From: an uncultured Saprospiraceae bacterium
GTDB lineage: Bacteria; Bacteroidota; Bacteroidia; Chitinophagales; Saprospiraceae
Direction: 5' to 3'
Assembly (NCBI GenBank): GCA_937921555.1
Contig: CAKZUV010000172.1
Location: 1-41,849, forward strand
Length of the DNA stretch: 41,849 bases
Below, in pieces: positions 34,546 through 41,849 of this stretch. A program made the position numbers and the translations under genes. Each line of letters begins with the position of its first letter. Position 1 is the stretch's first letter. A model generated the notes under the pieces. The model did not search any database, had not been told where the DNA came from, and saw only the letters and a program-made list of their open reading frames with translations.

Positions 34546-35056
34546 AACGCTATTTTTCGTTAAATAAATCTATGATTCCATTAAAAATAACCATTTTTGA
34601 AGTAATAAATTTTTACCGGAAGGAATTTTAACGCTGTTCGCAGTCATAAAACTTGCACTTAAAGCTGGCACATTGTATCTTTATATCTCGTATATATTTT
34701 TTACCCCCATTCTAAATCATCTTTCCACCCCAGAACACCTGCTATTTCCTATTAGAACTTGTCTGAACTTCCATTCATTGGTTGTAATTGACAAATTTAA
34801 TTCTCAACCCGTCCGCTTTACGGTTCAGGAGTATAATCGTTCGTACCTCATTCAGAATTAAGTTTTTCAATTTCGTACCATCAGGAAAATTTGGACAAAG
34901 TCTGAAAGCGTTATTCAGTTTTTGGCTGATTAACAAAAATCAAGTCAACTGAGCAATCAGTTGCACTGCGTCTAATAAGTACTGACATCTTCATCCCGGC
35001 ATGATGGTACAGCGCTTGCAGCAAGATGACTTTTTACCAATTAAAATAAACATACC
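34546..35056. other. Intergenic region between divergent genes
   Basis: A 511-bp gap between the cytochrome/copper gene (-) and the secreted TPR gene (+). It contains a degenerate AGAGCTTGTC element (34753-34798) and a small CTTGC..GCAAG hairpin near 35015-35025. No consensus promoter could be assigned to either gene. Confidence 0.5.
34753..34798 (+). repeat. AGAGCTTGTC element, degenerate copy
   Basis: AGAACTTGTCTGAACTTCCA then TTCATTGGTTGTAATTGACA and AATTT follows the copy at 38514-38569 closely over 45 bp. The right-hand inverted end has been lost. Confidence 0.65.
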
Positions 35057-35944
35057 ATGAATTTAATTTACCTGCAAAAAGGCCTCACGTACGGTGCTCT
35101 TCTTTTCTTTTTATTTGGAAATTTTTCTCTGTCCGCGCAGGACTGGGAGATTTCAAATAAGGAAGTATTGACCAAAATAAAAAACGGTGAATATAATATT
35201 GCGCTGGAAAAAGCCAAGTATTCCCGGGATCTGGCGGAAAAACAATTTGGCAATGCCCACGCCAATTATATTTGCAGTCTGCACAATCTGGCCAGTGCCA
35301 GATTTATGCTGGGACAGACTGAAGAAGCCCGGTTTATTTATTTACAATCTATTAAAATTGCGGCGGCCAAATATGGTCAGGAGGATGAAATCTTTGCCAT
35401 TGGACTTTATCGCCTGGCAGATTTGCAACAAAACATCGGGGATCTGAAACAATCAGAAACACTTTACGAGCAAGCGCTACCAATCCTAAAAAACGAGGGC
35501 GGCATGAGTAGCGAACACTATGTTACTTGCCTGAAAAATATCGGAACGTTGCAGGAAAAAATGGGCAATAATTTGCCCGCAGAAGCGTACCTGGTCCAAG
35601 CCATCGAGATTCACGAAACCAAAGAATTTCTGGATATTGACGAATATTCGGAGACGTTGCACGACCTGGCCAACCTCTACAAAAATACCTGGCGGTACGA
35701 CGAATCGGAGGCGCTCTACAAAAGAGTAATGGCCTTGCGCAGCGAAGAATTCGGAACGCTGCACCCGGATTACGCGGAGGTGCTGCACGACTTGGGAAGC
35801 CTTTACGAGATTCAGAAAAAATACGAGGACGCTGAAAAAATGTACCGCGAATCGCTGAAAATCAAGGCGTCAAAATTGGGTCGTTCTCATCCCAGTTATC
35901 TTCGTAATATGGAGGATTTGACGCAGTTGAGTCAGGTGAGGTAG
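35057..35944 (+). CDS. Secreted tetratricopeptide (kinesin light chain-like) repeat protein
   Basis: A 295-residue protein with a signal peptide (cleavage probably after SLSAQ, about residue 28) and five or six TPR units of the 42-residue kinesin-light-chain type, for example YICSLHNLASARFMLGQTEEA, YSETLHDLANLYKNTWRYDES and YAEVLHDLGSLYEIQKKYEDA, each with the HxxYxxxLxxL pattern. It should be periplasmic or surface-exposed. Such arrays bind proteins; in Bacteroidota they often sit at the N-terminus of CHAT or sensor proteins, but here the gene ends after the repeats. The clear terminator that follows supports a complete single gene. Confidence 0.85.
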   Translation: MNLIYLQKGLTYGALLFFLFGNFSLSAQDWEISNKEVLTKIKNGEYNIALEKAKYSRDLAEKQFGNAHANYICSLHNLASARFMLGQTEEARFIYLQSIKIAAAKYGQEDEIFAIGLYRLADLQQNIGDLKQSETLYEQALPILKNEGGMSSEHYVTCLKNIGTLQEKMGNNLPAEAYLVQAIEIHETKEFLDIDEYSETLHDLANLYKNTWRYDESEALYKRVMALRSEEFGTLHPDYAEVLHDLGSLYEIQKKYEDAEKMYRESLKIKASKLGRSHPSYLRNMEDLTQLSQVR

Positions 35945-35987
35945 GTTTTTTTATTTTTGATTAATAATGTTTTAATGAAGAATTAAT

Positions 35988-36030
35988 AATGCCCTTTTAT
36001 CGTGAGGAGATAGAAGGGCATTATCTTTTT
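35988..36030 (+). terminator. Rho-independent terminator of the TPR gene
   Basis: Stem AATGCCCTTTTATC (35988-36001) / GATAGAAGGGCATT (36009-36022), 14 bp with one wobble pair and a 7-base loop, followed by ATCTTTTT. Confidence 0.85.
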
Positions 36031-36110
36031 GTGAAGGTAAAAATTTGTATGACTCGATCTTGCAATATGGAACGGGTGACCGAAAGAAGCCTAATCTCAT
36101 TACCGGTTTG

Positions 36111-36893
36111 TTATGAGCTGGCGTTATTTTTTTTTGTCCAGATTACATAGATATCGAATACAATATATGACACCCCTAAAAGACAAAGAAATACCACTAA
36201 GAAACTAATTCCATCAGAATTCCAAATAGCGATTCCAAGGCTTAAAAAGCTAAGACAGAATAGATAAGCAATAATTCTCTTAAGTGTATTTTTAAAACTC
36301 CATTCAGGTTCGTTTTCTATGTCTTCTTCTTCATTTCTCAGGGTTTGAATAACTCGTTCGTTCAAATTTTCAACTTTATCAGACTGATAATAATAGTGAA
36401 AGAATATATTCCTATTTTTCCTGTTTATTCCAAAAAAATCTGGAACTGAAAAGAACCCAGGTTCAATTATACTGTTGATTAGAATTCTATCTTTTTGTCT
36501 TTCGATTCTAATTAATTGTGAATCTCTGCTTTTCCAAGCGTTATATCTAATGGCTTCAACTTTATTTTCATCCAAAATATCAATTCTCCAATTGAGTTTA
36601 TTCGCAGAGGTTAATACAGCATTTTCAAACTCATTATCAGATCTTGATTCCTCAAGTTGATAGTACGACAATTCTCTCCATTTTAAATATCCAATTACTA
36701 TACTGACTAATACAAAAATCAATTGGGCTGAAATTGAAAAAGTATTGACGGCAGTTTTACCACTTAACTTATAAAATAGTTCGAATGCAGGAAACATTAG
36801 AGGCACAAGCATAAATGAATAGTGCCCTATTGATTGCCAAGTTCTTAATACTACTCGTTTGTCAGATTTTGTATATTTAGTTCTACTTCTCAT
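36111..36893 (-). CDS. Hypothetical membrane protein
   Basis: A 260-residue protein with four predicted helices, two near the N-terminus (about 24-42 and 52-69) and two near the C-terminus (about 211-228 and 231-252). Between them lies a soluble domain of about 140 residues with alternating hydrophobic strands (DSQLIRIERQKDRILINSI, NIFFHYYYQSDKVENLNERV), which may be a PH-like fold. I know no family. The gene is much richer in A+T than its neighbours, so it may be a recent arrival. Coding is supported by length, clean membrane helices and a good ATG. Confidence 0.7.
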   Translation of the reverse strand: MRSRTKYTKSDKRVVLRTWQSIGHYSFMLVPLMFPAFELFYKLSGKTAVNTFSISAQLIFVLVSIVIGYLKWRELSYYQLEESRSDNEFENAVLTSANKLNWRIDILDENKVEAIRYNAWKSRDSQLIRIERQKDRILINSIIEPGFFSVPDFFGINRKNRNIFFHYYYQSDKVENLNERVIQTLRNEEEDIENEPEWSFKNTLKRIIAYLFCLSFLSLGIAIWNSDGISFLVVFLCLLGVSYIVFDIYVIWTKKNNASS

Positions 36894-37015
36894 TCTGCTT
36901 ACCCATGACGGATTCGTGACATATATCTCTATAAGGTACGAATAGATATGCCATCATCGCACATTGTTATAACACATTCATTTCCCCTTTTCAATTGGTA
37001 TCTTTTGATTTATTA

Positions 37016-37141
37016 TTATTTTATTTCTTTAATGTGATGCTTGCCAACATTATATATTTTCAAATTCAATGAGTCACTACTAATCTGAGAGGAGACCTCA
37101 TGACTAATTAGAAACAACATGTTGATCAAGAAGTATTTCAT
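37016..37141 (-). pseudogene. Short exported peptide or truncated gene start
   Basis: From the ATG at 37141 a 41-residue frame begins MKYFLINMLFLISHEVSSQ, which reads like a signal peptide, and stops soon after. Frames extending further upstream only translate the ATCCGCACATC repeats. It may be a decayed gene that has kept its signal peptide, or chance. Confidence 0.3.
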
Positions 37142-37160
37142 AATGTGATTAACAATATTC

Positions 37161-37220
37161 CATCCGCACATCCACCCATCAAAAAATCCGCACATCAAAA
37201 AATCCACCCATCCACCCATC
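37161..37220. repeat. ATCCGCACATC / ATCCACCCATC low-complexity repeats
   Basis: About 60 bp of CATCCGCACATCCACCCATC, AAAAAATCCGCACATC and AAAAAATCCACCCATCC units directly after the stop of the small lipoprotein gene. A shorter tract of the same kind (AATCCGTACATC) lies at 3498-3536. Confidence 0.7.
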
Positions 37221-37602
37221 ACTCATAAAAAGTCCTTTCGATTTTTTTTACGAAATCAAGTTTAGCAGTTTCAATTAAAATACTTTTCCAGTTTTCCTGG
37301 CTGGTAGTACCGAGGCAGAGTTGTTCGCCGCGGGTGCAGCCAATGCGTCCACGGCTTTTATCTAACATCTTGATGCCGGGATTCACCTTTTTCACAAGGT
37401 TTGCATATTCTTCCGAGCGGGGAATACAAAATTCGTAATCTACAGCCACCTTGCCGGAAACGGGTCCGGTCAGTCCGCGCTCGTCAATTTCATTCAGGTC
37501 AAATTTTATTTTTTCCATGACGGCCGGAGTAGCTTCGCTGCCTTTTGGAGTATTGCAGGCGAATAGTAATAAAAGAGATAAACTACAAGCTTTTAAAAAC
37601 AT
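37219..37602 (-). CDS. Small lipoprotein, hypothetical
   Basis: A 127-residue protein with a lipobox LLLLFAC (Cys16). The mature part contains GLTGPVSGKVAVDYEFCIPR (about 44-63), KVNPGIKMLDKSRGRIGC (about 72-89) and three further cysteines (Cys59, Cys89 and the one in GEQLCLG) that could form a disulfide. No family is recognised. It starts 49 bp after the LolD-like gene and is probably on the same transcript. Confidence 0.78.
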   Translation of the reverse strand: MFLKACSLSLLLLFACNTPKGSEATPAVMEKIKFDLNEIDERGLTGPVSGKVAVDYEFCIPRSEEYANLVKKVNPGIKMLDKSRGRIGCTRGEQLCLGTTSQENWKSILIETAKLDFVKKIERTFYE

Positions 37603-37651
37603 GGTAATTTTATTTTAAAAATCGGAAAATTATTGTTTCACTACTAAACGT

Positions 37652-38326
37652 TTATCCATTCACCAATTCCTCCACCAGTTTTCCGCCCCGTAATTTAATA
37701 ACTCTTTGCGTTTTTGCCGCCAGTTCCAGATCGTGTGTGACCATCACCAGCGTCGTGCCCGCTTCTTTATTTATTTCAAAAATAAGATTTTCTACCGTGG
37801 CGCTGGTTGCCTCATCCAGGTTACCCGTCGGTTCATCCGCAAAAAGAATAGCAGGTTTGTTGGCGAAGGCACGAGCCAGAGAAATCCGCTGTTGTTCTCC
37901 TCCTGACAATTGCGTGGGATAATGATCGTGGCGAGCGGCGAGTCCTACTCTTTCCAGCAGCTCCATACAATCTTTCCGGATACCTTTCATGCCCCGTAGT
38001 TCCATGGGCACCATCACATTTTCCAGCGCCGTAAGGGTGGGAATAAGTTGAAAATTCTGAAAAATAAATCCGACATTTTGATTGCGAACGGCGGCGCGTT
38101 CGTCTTCACTGAGATCATCCAGTTTGTGGCCATTCAGGGTAACCGATCCGCTCGTCGCACGATCCAGTCCAGCACATAAACCCAGCAAAGTGGTTTTTCC
38201 GCTTCCGGAAGGACCGACGATAGAAAAAGTTTCACCGGGCTGAATGGCAAAACTAACATGGTCGAGGACCGTCAGTGGCCGGGTATTACTTTGATAAGTC
38301 TTGGTTAAATTTTCTACGACGAGCAT
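37652..38326 (-). CDS. ABC transporter ATP-binding protein, LolD/MacB type
   Basis: A 224-residue ATPase when started at the ATG at 38326 (MLVVENLTKTYQ); the longer frame adds 14 residues without the domain pattern. Walker A is GPSGSGKTT (38-46), the signature LSGGEQQRISLARA starts at 140, and Walker B is AILFADEPTGNLD (159-171). Together with an FtsX-type permease such ATPases release lipoproteins or export peptides. No permease gene is adjacent; the LolC/E-like permease at 3569-4786 is a candidate partner, which is inference. Confidence 0.88.
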   Translation of the reverse strand: MLVVENLTKTYQSNTRPLTVLDHVSFAIQPGETFSIVGPSGSGKTTLLGLCAGLDRATSGSVTLNGHKLDDLSEDERAAVRNQNVGFIFQNFQLIPTLTALENVMVPMELRGMKGIRKDCMELLERVGLAARHDHYPTQLSGGEQQRISLARAFANKPAILFADEPTGNLDEATSATVENLIFEINKEAGTTLVMVTHDLELAAKTQRVIKLRGGKLVEELVNG

Positions 38327-38442
38327 GTGGTATGTTGTTAGTTGTTTTAGAATGGAATTACAGACCATTCTAAAGTTGATTATAATAATTAGTGAGCCAG
38401 TTTTTTTCAGTTGCCTTCGGCACTAAATTTCTATATTTTCAG

Positions 38443-38477
38443 CTGGCCACAAAGTCACCAAGAACACGAAGAAAATG
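38443..38477 (+). repeat. CACAAAGTCACGAAG dispersed repeat, copy B
   Basis: CTGGCCACAAAGTCACCAAG then AACACGAAGAAAATG; partner of 9609-9641. Confidence 0.65.
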
Positions 38478-38513
38478 CTTTGCATTTCTATTGCTTCGCA
38501 CATAAATTAACTA

Positions 38514-38569
38514 AGAGCTTGTCTAAACTTCCATTAATTGGCTACAATTGGCAAATTTGGACAAGCTCT
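38514..38569 (+). repeat. AGAGCTTGTC element with inverted ends
   Basis: A 56-bp element with perfect 10-bp inverted ends, AGAGCTTGTC (38514-38523) and GACAAGCTCT (38560-38569). The interior reads TAAACTTCCATTAATTGGCT then ACAATTGGCAAATTTG. Degenerate relatives lie at 34753-34798, 12614-12640 (minus, weak) and 32339-32361 (left end only). Confidence 0.75.
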
Positions 38570-38590
38570 AATTCATTGGGCAAGGCAGTA

Positions 38591-38640
38591 TCTTTTGCTA
38601 GTTAGCCCTCTTTTCACGTAAAAAAGAGGGCCAACTAACA
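38591..38640 (+). repeat. GCCCTCTT hairpin repeat, copy B
   Basis: TCTTTTGCTAGTTA followed by the stem GCCCTCTTTT / AAAAGAGGGC around CACGTAA. It matches the minus-strand copy at 8517-8570 in stem and left flank. It is about 70 bp past the asnS stop. Confidence 0.7.
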
Positions 38641-38711
38641 ATTAATTTCTAAGTATAAAACACGGTGACACGTAGTTTCCAATGTTAATACAAATAGTAC
38701 GATACTTTGGT

Positions 38712-40145
38712 TTAAAATTCTGCGCTGCCCGGCGTTCGTGGGAATGGAATGACATCCCGGATATTGGTCATACCGGTAATGAATAAAACCATCCGTTCAA
38801 ATCCCATCCCGAAGCCAGCGTGCGGACATCCTCCGAATTTTCTTAATTCGGTGTACCACCAGAGTTCTTCTTCGTGAATATCCATTTCGGCCATCCGCTT
38901 TTGCAAATAATCCAGTCTTTCTTCTCTTTGCGAACCACCGATCACTTCTCCAATGCCCGGAAACAGAACGTCCATGGCGGCGACGGTTTTGTCGTCATCG
39001 TTCATCCGCATATAAAAAGCCTTGATATCTTTGGGATAATCGACCACGATCACCGGTTTCTGGAATTTCTTTTCTACCAGCCAGCGCTCGTGCTCCGACT
39101 GTAAATCTTTACCCCATGCTACTTCGTATTCAAATCGTCCTTTCTTGTACGGTTTGGAATTACGTAAAATATTAACCGCTTCGGTGTAGGTAATTCTTTC
39201 AAAATCATTGTCTACTACAAAGCGCAGCGTTTCAATCAGTCCCATCGGACGACGCTCCTCTTTTTTCATATTCTTTTCCATCTTCGCAATCCGGTCATCC
39301 AGTATTTTCAGGTCATCCGGATAGTTGTCGAGCACATAATTGATCAGATATTTACTAAAATCTTCCGCCAGATCCATGTCATCGTGAATGTCCGCAAAGG
39401 CGATTTCCGGCTCAATCATCCAGAATTCTGCGAGGTGACGGGAGGTATTGGATTTTTCGGCCCGGAAAGTGGGTCCGAAGGTATATACTTTTCCGAGGGC
39501 CAGCGCGGCGATTTCCGCCTGTAGTTGTCCGGAGACGGTCAGGTTGGTGGCTTTCCCAAAAAAGTCTTTTTTATAATCCACCGCTCCGTCCTCGTCCAGG
39601 GGTGCTTTGTTGGTTTCAAAAGAAGTTACGTGAAACATCTCACCGGCACCCTCCGCGTCACTACCCGTGATGATGGGCGTGTGCATGTAGTAGTACCCTT
39701 TGTCGTTAAAATATTTATTGACTGCGTATGCCACGGCGTGTCTGATTCTGAAAACAGCACTAAATGTATTGGTTCGCATCCGCAAATGTGCTTTTTCGCG
39801 GAGAAATTCCATGGATTGGGCTTTGGGCTGCAGTGGATAAGTTTCCAGATTCGTAGAACCCAGCACTTCAATTTCTTCGGCGTGGATTTCCACGGCCTGA
39901 CCAGCTCCTTGTGATTCGACCAGCTTGCCAGTGATCGCCAGACAAGCGTGAAACCCAATATTTTTCACCAGTTCTTCCGGAAATTTTTCAAAATCCACCA
40001 CCACCTGTATATTATTAATGGTAGACCCATCATTGAGCGCGATAAAGCGGTTGCTTCGAAAGGCACGAACCCAGCCTTTGACGAGAATAGATTCGTTTAG
40101 AGTTGGTTTTTTTAAAACCTCGGCAATTTCAATTCTTCTTTTCAT
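38712..40145 (-). CDS. asnS: Asparaginyl-tRNA synthetase
   Basis: A 477-residue class IIb synthetase that charges tRNA-Asn with asparagine. The N-terminal OB-fold anticodon-binding domain (about 15-110) includes [20 protein letters not shown]. The catalytic domain shows motif 2 as [25 protein letters not shown] (starting near residue 224) and motif 3 as [26 protein letters not shown] at the C-terminus. The C-terminal motif IPFPRTPG and the overall length match bacterial AsnRS rather than AspRS. Single gene; a weak TATTTTCG box on the minus strand at 40175-40182 may be its promoter. Confidence 0.95.
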   Translation of the reverse strand: MKRRIEIAEVLKKPTLNESILVKGWVRAFRSNRFIALNDGSTINNIQVVVDFEKFPEELVKNIGFHACLAITGKLVESQGAGQAVEIHAEEIEVLGSTNLETYPLQPKAQSMEFLREKAHLRMRTNTFSAVFRIRHAVAYAVNKYFNDKGYYYMHTPIITGSDAEGAGEMFHVTSFETNKAPLDEDGAVDYKKDFFGKATNLTVSGQLQAEIAALALGKVYTFGPTFRAEKSNTSRHLAEFWMIEPEIAFADIHDDMDLAEDFSKYLINYVLDNYPDDLKILDDRIAKMEKNMKKEERRPMGLIETLRFVVDNDFERITYTEAVNILRNSKPYKKGRFEYEVAWGKDLQSEHERWLVEKKFQKPVIVVDYPKDIKAFYMRMNDDDKTVAAMDVLFPGIGEVIGGSQREERLDYLQKRMAEMDIHEEELWWYTELRKFGGCPHAGFGMGFERMVLFITGMTNIRDVIPFPRTPGSAEF

Positions 40146-40480
40146 ATCTGATTTTAGTATTTCTTTGACTGGCGCGAAAATAATAAGAATATTTTAAGAA
40201 TATTTAATGTAGTATACGAGCAATCAATTATTTGTCCTCATCCCGGTCTTTGTACGCAGCTTAACATCAGAAAGATGCACCGCCAACCTGCAGATTGTTG
40301 TGTTTTATTATAATGAAAACCATCATTATTTTGCCAGAGTTCCCTATATTGGGGACTGAGCACTTCAAAAGTGTATCAATGTATATACCTTGCTTAAAAT
40401 ACGATTAAGGTGCGCATAGCAGATTGATACATTTGTTCACACCGTACCATTATTAAACAAACAAAAAAATACCTCTCAAG
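40146..40480. other. Divergent promoter region between asnS and the DinB-like gene
   Basis: A 335-bp gap. It contains a possible -7 box for asnS (40175-40182, minus), and for the plus-strand gene a long inverted repeat (40372-40431) with an exact -7 box (40428-40435). Nothing else was recognised. Confidence 0.55.
40372..40435 (+). promoter_or_regulatory. Inverted repeat overlapping the dinB-like promoter
   Basis: Perfect 9-bp arms TGTATCAAT (40372-40380) and ATTGATACA (40423-40431) are 42 bp apart. The right arm runs into TACATTTG (40428-40435), an exact TAnnTTTG -7 box, 45 bp before the start codon. The arrangement could let a dimeric regulator cover the promoter by looping; no regulator gene is adjacent. 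Confidence 0.45.
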
Positions 40481-41020
40481 ATGTCAAAATACCTTTCCTC
40501 CGGTCGGCCAGAATCTGGTACTTCTTCGGAATATTTCAGAAAATACATTGATCTGGTACCCGATGGAGATATTACCGCCATTCTGATCAGGCAGGAAGAT
40601 TCCGTAGCAGATTACTTCTCCGGGCTTTCCGAGTCTGACTGGGATATCCGTTACGCGGCCGATAAATGGACCGTCAAGCAAACCCTGCTGCACATTATTG
40701 ACGTGGAACGGGTCATGGCGTACCGGGCACTAACCATCAGTCGTGGAGATCAAACACCGTTGCCTGGGTTTGATCAGGATGCGTACGCTGAGACAGGGCC
40801 GGTGGATCACCGCTCCGGTGCATCTTTGATTGAGGAATACCGTACAGTCAGGAGGGCCAGTATCAGCTTATTTAAAAATATGACACCCGCTGATTTTAAC
40901 CGATTGGGAACGGCCAGTCAGAATCCGGCTTCTCCGCTTGCGCTCGCTTACATTATCGGCGGGCACGAGTTGCATCATATTCAGATTTTAGAAAAACAGT
41001 ATGCTCCTTTATTTTCGTAA
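40481..41020 (+). CDS. DinB-fold (DinB/YfiT-like) putative metal-dependent protein
   Basis: A 179-residue four-helix-bundle protein of the DinB superfamily. LSESDWDIRYAADKWTVKQ (about 49-67) leads into TLLHIIDVERVMAYRAL with the first metal-ligand His71, and GGHELHHIQILEKQY near the C-terminus supplies the others. Members are metal-dependent transferases or DNA-damage-induced proteins of mostly unknown function; some use bacillithiol or mycothiol. It precedes an alkA-like gene by 40 bp on the same strand, so the two may be expressed together. The link to DNA damage is inferred from this pairing. Confidence 0.85.
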   Translation: MSKYLSSGRPESGTSSEYFRKYIDLVPDGDITAILIRQEDSVADYFSGLSESDWDIRYAADKWTVKQTLLHIIDVERVMAYRALTISRGDQTPLPGFDQDAYAETGPVDHRSGASLIEEYRTVRRASISLFKNMTPADFNRLGTASQNPASPLALAYIIGGHELHHIQILEKQYAPLFS

Positions 41021-41060
41021 AAAAAAGGTACACTGCGTCAGACGCTCTCAAAAAAAATTA

Positions 41061-41849
41061 ATGTCCAAAATAAAAATTAAAATACCCGCTATCTTCGATT
41101 TTCAACATTGCCTGGCATATTTGAATCAATCACCTCTGGAAATTATGCACCGGGTGAAGAAAGATAATATCTATAAGCTGATGTATTTTACCGGTAAGCC
41201 GGTTGTCCTGAAAATAAAGCAGAAAGAAAATTTTCTGATTGTAGAAAATTTGAATGGTGGTAAACTGAACGTTGCCTGGAAACACGCCATTCATAATTTT
41301 ATTATCGACTGGTTCGATCTGGACCGCGACCTACAACCTTTTTACGAATTGGCGGACAAAGACAAAATCCTCAGTCCGGTTGTAAAAAATTACGGTGGAT
41401 TGCGGTTGATGGGGATTCCGGATATATTCGAAGCCGTTAGCTGGGCCATTCTGGGCCAACAGATTAATCTCAATTTTGCGTACCGGCTCAAGGAACGTCT
41501 GGTAAAAAAGTACGGGAAGTCTTTCAAATATAAAAACACGACCTACTACGCATTTCCCAACCCTGAAACCATCGCAAAACTATCGCCGGAAGATTTGCGG
41601 CCCTACCAGATTTCCCAACGGAAAGCCGAGTACCTGATCGGAGTTGCTAAAATAATGATGCAGGGATCACTTGATAAAGTTGCCTTGCTGAAACTTTCGC
41701 CGGAAGCGGCCAAAAGGAAATTGATAAAAGTCAGAGGCATCGGTAACTGGACCGCTAATTATGTGATTATGAAATGTCTTCGCTATCCGGATGGGTTTCC
41801 CCTCGAAGATGTAGGGCTGCACAATGCACTCAAACTACAGATGCAATTG
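41061..41849 (+). CDS. DNA-3-methyladenine glycosylase 2 (AlkA-like), 3' end outside window
   Basis: An open frame of 263 codons from the ATG at 41061 to the edge of the window, with no stop, so the gene is incomplete. The HhH-GPD glycosylase core is visible: SWAILGQQINLNFAYRL (about 135-151), a helix-hairpin-helix VRGIGNWTANYVIMK starting at 224, and the candidate catalytic Asp250 in FPLEDVGLHNAL. The N-terminal 110 residues form an AlkA-type beta domain. AlkA-type enzymes remove alkylated purines from DNA in base-excision repair. It follows the DinB-like gene by 40 bp. Confidence 0.9.
   Translation, partial: MSKIKIKIPAIFDFQHCLAYLNQSPLEIMHRVKKDNIYKLMYFTGKPVVLKIKQKENFLIVENLNGGKLNVAWKHAIHNFIIDWFDLDRDLQPFYELADKDKILSPVVKNYGGLRLMGIPDIFEAVSWAILGQQINLNFAYRLKERLVKKYGKSFKYKNTTYYAFPNPETIAKLSPEDLRPYQISQRKAEYLIGVAKIMMQGSLDKVALLKLSPEAAKRKLIKVRGIGNWTANYVIMKCLRYPDGFPLEDVGLHNALKLQMQL

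Larger units (their letters stand above)
38327..38711. other. Repeat-rich intergenic region
   Basis: A 385-bp gap between lolD-like and asnS, both on the minus strand, in which three separate repeat families lie within 200 bp: 38443-38477, 38514-38569 and 38591-38640. No gene was found. Confidence 0.75.

Overview
The window looks like ordinary chromosome from a free-living member of the Bacteroidota, most likely a Saprospiria/Lewinella-type lineage; the phylum call is firm, the class is inference. The signs are a secreted protein with a type IX secretion (T9SS) C-terminal domain, paired PUR-family proteins typical of this phylum, many lipoproteins with LxxC lipoboxes, start sites without clear Shine-Dalgarno sequences, and promoters with the TAnnTTTG -7 box. 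No plasmid, phage, transposase, CRISPR, rRNA or tRNA is visible.

Layout. 1-117: tail of an unidentified gene. 314-7880 (+): a GH3/serine-hydrolase fusion, an FtsX/LolC-E type permease, a small conserved protein, two cyclophilin lipoproteins (the second with a PKD domain) and a polyphosphate-type glucokinase. 8597-12581 (-): an M48-like lipoprotein with a damaged zinc motif, a long TPR protein and a DMT exporter. 12787-14653 (-): an ECF sigma factor, an anti-sigma-like membrane protein with an internal duplication, and a Spy-like periplasmic protein. 14802-24335 (-): a CotH-family surface protein, a hypothetical lipoprotein, a lactonase-fold lipoprotein, a large membrane patatin, alanine dehydrogenase and tsaE. 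gyrB (+) lies at 24552-26534. 26640-34545 (-): a glycosyltransferase, a small membrane protein, an MsbA-like exporter, radC, two PUR-HTH proteins and a cytochrome c/copper monooxygenase-like protein with a T9SS tail. 35057-35944 (+): a secreted TPR protein. 36111-40145 (-): a membrane hypothetical, a small lipoprotein, a LolD-like ATPase and asnS. 40481 to the end (+): a DinB-fold protein and a partial AlkA DNA glycosylase.

Most genes are housekeeping or envelope genes in short runs. The clearest functional units are the sigma/anti-sigma/periplasmic module (sigma and anti-sigma share a base in TAATG), tsaE-ald, lolD with the following lipoprotein gene, and dinB-alkA. The least expected content is between genes: at least five families of short dispersed repeats (a roughly 80-bp CGCGCAAAG element in about six copies, a CACAAAGTCACGAAG element, an AGAGCTTGTC element with inverted ends, a GCCCTCTT hairpin with conserved flanks, and a GACC..GGTC hairpin with a conserved tail). 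They cluster in the longer gaps, mainly 30.6-31.8 kb and 38.4-38.7 kb. I found no clearly new multi-gene system; the best leads are protein architectures and these repeats.
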